From: Pseudomonadota bacterium
Lineage (GTDB): Bacteria > Pseudomonadota > Alphaproteobacteria > Micropepsales > Micropepsaceae
Assembly: GCA_018241025.1 (NCBI GenBank)
Contig: JAFEEQ010000018.1
Coordinates: 1-64,000 of the forward strand
Direction: 5' to 3'
Length of the DNA stretch: 64,000 bases
Shown here: positions 61,411 through 64,000 of the stretch, one piece after another
How the letters are laid out: each line of letters begins with the position of its first letter
How positions within the stretch are numbered: the first letter of the stretch is position 1
Notes under the pieces: generated by a model
What the model saw: the letters and a program-made list of their open reading frames with translations, nothing else
Database searches by the model: none
What the model was told of the DNA's origin: nothing
Position numbers and translations under genes: made by a program

Positions 61411-62562
61411 ATGTCTCTCGTACTCGACATCTTCCTGGTTTTCCTGCGGCTCGGGCTGACCAGTTTCGGCGGGCCGGTGGCGCATCTGGGCTATTTCCGC
61501 CGCGAATTCGTCGAGCGGCGGGGCTGGCTCGACGAGCACCGCTATGCCTCGATCGTCGCGCTTTGCCAGGTCCTGCCCGGACCGGCGAGCAGCCAGGTCG
61601 GCATGGCGCTCGGGCTGATGCGCGGCGGCGCGGCGGGTGCGCTCGCCGCCTTTATCGGCTTCACCGCGCCGTCGGCCGCTGTGATGATCGCGTTCGCGCT
61701 CCTGCTCTCGCCCGAGATCGCACAGGCGCCCTGGGTGCATGGCCTGAAGCTCGCCGCAGTCGCGGTCGTGGCGCAGGCGATCTGGAGCATGGCGCAAAGC
61801 CTGACGCCCGATCTCGGACGCAAACTGCTCGCCCTCGCCGCGGCAGTGCTGACTTTGCTGCTACCCGGCGCGGTCAGCCAGATCGCGGCCATCGTCTTCG
61901 GCGGCGCGATCGGCGTTGTCGTTTTCGATGGCATGACAAAGTCGTCCGAGACGCCGGTGGCGGCGACACTCCCACGCAGCGTCGCTGTCATCTGTCTCGT
62001 CCTGTTCGCCGCCCTCTTGTTCGTCCTGCCGCTCGTGGCGCATGGCGGCCGCGGCCTTGCGCTGGTGGACGGCTTCTATCGCAGCGGCGCGCTCGTCTTC
62101 GGCGGCGGTCACGTCGTGCTGCCGCTTCTCCAGCGGGCGACGGCCGGGTGGATCGACAACCAGACATTCCTCGCCGGCTATGGCGCGGCACAGGCGATGC
62201 CGGGACCGCTGTTTTCCTTCGCCGCATTTCTCGGATCGGCGATTGCGCCGAAAGGCATCGGCGGCGGGTTGCTCTGCCTCGCCGCAATCTATCTGCCGTC
62301 TTTCCTGCTGGTGTTTGGCGCGCTGCCGTTCTGGGGCCGGCTGTCTGCGCATCCACGCATGACGGCCGCGCTGGCCGGGATCAATGCCGCGGTGGTCGGG
62401 CTTCTGCTCGCGGCGTTCTACACGCCGGTCTGGACCGGTGCGATCTTCGTGCCGGCCGATCTGGCGATTGCCGCCGCCGGCTTCCTGCTGCTGATCGCGG
62501 CACGCCTGCCGCCCTGGGCGGTCGTGGCGTTCAGCGCCTTGGCGGCGAGCTTCATCAGCTGA
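61411..62562 (+). CDS. chrA: Chromate efflux transporter, ChrA/CHR family
   Basis: 383 residues with about ten to twelve helices in two homologous halves. The first half has FLRLGLTSFGGPVAHLGYFR, LCQVLPGPASSQVGMALGLM; the second has ALVFGGGHVVLPLLQRATAG, YGAAQAMPGPLFSFAAFLGS. The repeated FGGP/FGGGH and LPGP/MPGP motifs define bidomain ChrA proteins that export chromate. No chrB regulator is in view. Confidence 0.93.
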   Translation: MSLVLDIFLVFLRLGLTSFGGPVAHLGYFRREFVERRGWLDEHRYASIVALCQVLPGPASSQVGMALGLMRGGAAGALAAFIGFTAPSAAVMIAFALLLSPEIAQAPWVHGLKLAAVAVVAQAIWSMAQSLTPDLGRKLLALAAAVLTLLLPGAVSQIAAIVFGGAIGVVVFDGMTKSSETPVAATLPRSVAVICLVLFAALLFVLPLVAHGGRGLALVDGFYRSGALVFGGGHVVLPLLQRATAGWIDNQTFLAGYGAAQAMPGPLFSFAAFLGSAIAPKGIGGGLLCLAAIYLPSFLLVFGALPFWGRLSAHPRMTAALAGINAAVVGLLLAAFYTPVWTGAIFVPADLAIAAAGFLLLIAARLPPWAVVAFSALAASFIS

Positions 62563-62567
62563 TCGCG

Positions 62568-63005
62568 TCAGCCTGGCAGAACTTTGCGGAAATAGACCAC
62601 GCGGTCGGTCTCGGCGAAGCCCAGCGCGGCATGCATGCGATGGCTGTCGGCATTGTCGAGCAACGCATCGGAGCCGAGTTCACTGCAGCCTTGCGCGCGG
62701 ACCCAGAGCTCGACCGCTGCAATCAGCGCCCGCGCAATACCGCGTCGGCGCCGGTCGGTCGCGGTATAGATGCCTTCGAGGAATCCAACCGGCGAGGTCT
62801 CGCAGCCATTGACGTAGTCATGCCGGATCGCGGCTTCGGCAAAGCCGATCGCTGCGCCGTCGCGCGCGATGAAGCCGGCGATGCGCTCCGGCGTGGCGAG
62901 GATTCGGGCAACGTCTCCGGCATGATCTCCGGCCTCCGGCCACAATTGGCGGCGCAGCGCGATCCAGTCCGCGATGTCGCCGCTGCCGGCCCTGAAAATG
63001 TCCAT
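62568..63005 (-). CDS. Aminoglycoside 6'-N-acetyltransferase-like GNAT protein
   Basis: 145 residues. The GNAT core FLEGIYTATDRRRRGIARAL contains the acetyl-CoA R-x-x-G-x-A loop. AIRHDYVNGCETSPVGFLEG and LGFAETDRVVYFRKVL are the strings shared by AAC(6') type I enzymes. If active it would acetylate aminoglycosides; a chromosomal housekeeping substrate is equally possible. The start at 63005 (MDIFRAGSGDIADW) matches family length. It is convergent with chrA. Confidence 0.85.
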   Translation of the reverse strand: MDIFRAGSGDIADWIALRRQLWPEAGDHAGDVARILATPERIAGFIARDGAAIGFAEAAIRHDYVNGCETSPVGFLEGIYTATDRRRRGIARALIAAVELWVRAQGCSELGSDALLDNADSHRMHAALGFAETDRVVYFRKVLPG

Positions 63006-63097
63006 GGCGCACTCCCTGTCGCGCAGTCTAAAGGCCGCCCGGCGCGGACGCGAACCACATTGCGCCCGCCGCACCCGCCTGCTACTCCCCCGCCGCC

Positions 63098-64000
63098 ATG
63101 AGCACGCTGCCACAAGAAGCCGGCCGGCGCCGGACCTTTGCGATCATCTCGCACCCCGACGCCGGCAAGACGACGCTGACCGAGCATCTTCTGCTGCTCG
63201 GCGGCGCGATCCATGCCGCCGGCCGGGTCAAGGCGCGCGGCGAGGCGCGGCGCGCGAAATCCGACTGGATGAAGATCGAGCAGGAGCGCGGCATCTCCGT
63301 CACCTCCGCGGTGATGACTTTCGAATACGAGAACGCGGTCTTCAATCTGCTCGACACGCCGGGCCATGAAGACTTCTCCGAAGACACCTACCGCACGCTG
63401 ACCGCCGCCGACAGCGCGGTGATGGTGATCGACGCCGCCAAGGGCATTGAGGCGCAAACCCGCAAGCTGTTCGAGGTGTGTCGTCTGCGCGACATCCCGA
63501 TCATGACCTTCGTCAACAAGATGGACCGCGAGGCGCGCGATCCCTTCGAGCTCCTGGACGAGATTTCCGACCAGCTCCAGCTCGAATGCGCGCCCTTCGT
63601 CTGGCCCGTCGGCATGGGCCTCAACTTCAAGGGCACCATCGATCTTTATACGGAGGAATTCGCGCCCTTCGGCGGCGGCGAGAAGATCGGCGGCAACGCG
63701 CTGGCGGCACTCCTGACCGATGAGGAGCGCGCCAAGTTCGAGGAAGACGTCGAACTCGCCCGCGCCGGCCTGCCGCGCTTCGATCACGGCGCCTATCGCG
63801 AGGGTCATCAGTCGCCGGTCTTCTTCGGCTCGGCACTGAAGAATTTCGGCGTCCGCGACCTGCTCTCGGCCTTGGCGAAGAACGCCCCGCCGCCCGGTCC
63901 TGCCGCGACCAAAGCGAAAACCGTCGAGCCGACCGACAGCGAAGTCTCCGGCTTCGTGTTCAAAGTCCAGGCCAACATGGACCCCAACCACCGCGACCGC
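63098..64000 (+). CDS. prfC: Peptide chain release factor 3 (5' part, runs off window)
   Basis: 301 codons are visible. The GTPase motifs are G1 SHPDAGKTTLTEH at 18-30, switch II LLDTPGHEDFSED and G4 NKMDREARD. The LLLLGGAIHAAGRVKARG and QERGISVTSAVMTFEY strings separate RF3 from EF-G. RF3 promotes RF1/RF2 recycling after termination. The domain continues past the window edge. No strong ribosome site is visible before the ATG at 63098. Confidence 0.96.
   Translation, partial: MSTLPQEAGRRRTFAIISHPDAGKTTLTEHLLLLGGAIHAAGRVKARGEARRAKSDWMKIEQERGISVTSAVMTFEYENAVFNLLDTPGHEDFSEDTYRTLTAADSAVMVIDAAKGIEAQTRKLFEVCRLRDIPIMTFVNKMDREARDPFELLDEISDQLQLECAPFVWPVGMGLNFKGTIDLYTEEFAPFGGGEKIGGNALAALLTDEERAKFEEDVELARAGLPRFDHGAYREGHQSPVFFGSALKNFGVRDLLSALAKNAPPPGPAATKAKTVEPTDSEVSGFVFKVQANMDPNHRDR

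Overview
The window is a GC-rich chromosomal segment, about two thirds GC by eye, with dense gene packing, many 4-bp or 8-bp start/stop overlaps, and long spurious frames antisense to real genes. Its content points to an alphaproteobacterium. The signs are a RIME-like extragenic palindrome of the rhizobial type, two perfect TTAA-N7-TTAA (CtrA-type) boxes, a DivJ-like histidine kinase, a DnaA domain IV-only protein next to a DUF6456 protein, and DUF1491, DUF5330-like, SYLF and PAS_5 families. I cannot name the genus. A Caulobacter/Rhizomicrobium-like or rhizobial-order lineage would fit. No rRNA, tRNA or CRISPR array was seen.

Region by region. (1) 1-400: the end of an IS3-family element inserted into a P-loop ATPase gene. 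(2) 0.4-8.9 kb: uvrB, membrane and LytTR proteins, an orphan RiPP-type radical SAM enzyme, a BlaI/M56-peptidase regulatory pair, and a DinB protein. (3) 8.9-19.5 kb: an uncharacterised secreted two-gene unit, two GSTs, a YafY-type regulator with a palindromic operator, a tandem pair of winged-helix proteins, secreted SYLF and His-rich proteins, and a DUF4870-like membrane pair behind a 22-bp perfect palindrome. (4) 19.6-28.5 kb: metabolic enzymes (MBL hydrolase, amidohydrolase, enoyl-CoA hydratase), ABM/NIPSNAP proteins, a DUF4424 protein, a RIME-like repeat, CtrA boxes, a receiver-like protein, and the DnaA-IV/DUF6456 pair. (5) 28.6-30.3 kb: a lower-GC accessory insert of two secreted proteins followed by an IS481-family transposase remnant. 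(6) 30.3-37.7 kb: a serine beta-lactamase-like hydrolase, a SigJ-type ECF sigma factor divergent from a VOC/membrane/ArsC operon, a MerR regulator, Fe/Mn SOD, a nucleotidyltransferase, and a stand-alone CobT-type vWA protein. (7) 37.7-47.1 kb: a minus-strand run of three tandem membrane-anchored TPR paralogues, a POT peptide transporter, a proline iminopeptidase-like hydrolase and a class III aminotransferase. (8) 47.3-55.2 kb: acyl-CoA synthetase, DUF1499, MaoC, a secreted protein behind a 20-bp palindrome, and two divergent histidine kinases. (9) 55.5-64 kb: a methyltransferase, three tandem PAS_5 proteins leading into an overlapping operon (DUF1491, secreted protein, SnoaL-like), a DUF433/DUF5615 pair, ChrA, an AAC(6')-type acetyltransferase, and the 5' part of prfC.

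The most unusual unit is the triplet of TPR paralogues at 41360-47118. They share architecture, a conserved CxxC in the TPR part, 8-bp gene junctions, and an exactly identical 86-bp block between two members. They are translationally linked to a peptide transporter with a peptidase gene next in line, so a role in periplasmic peptide handling or envelope sensing is possible. That role is inference. The orphan RiPP radical SAM enzyme and the ATPase interrupted by the IS are the other leads. All functional calls rest on reading motifs by eye; no database search was run.
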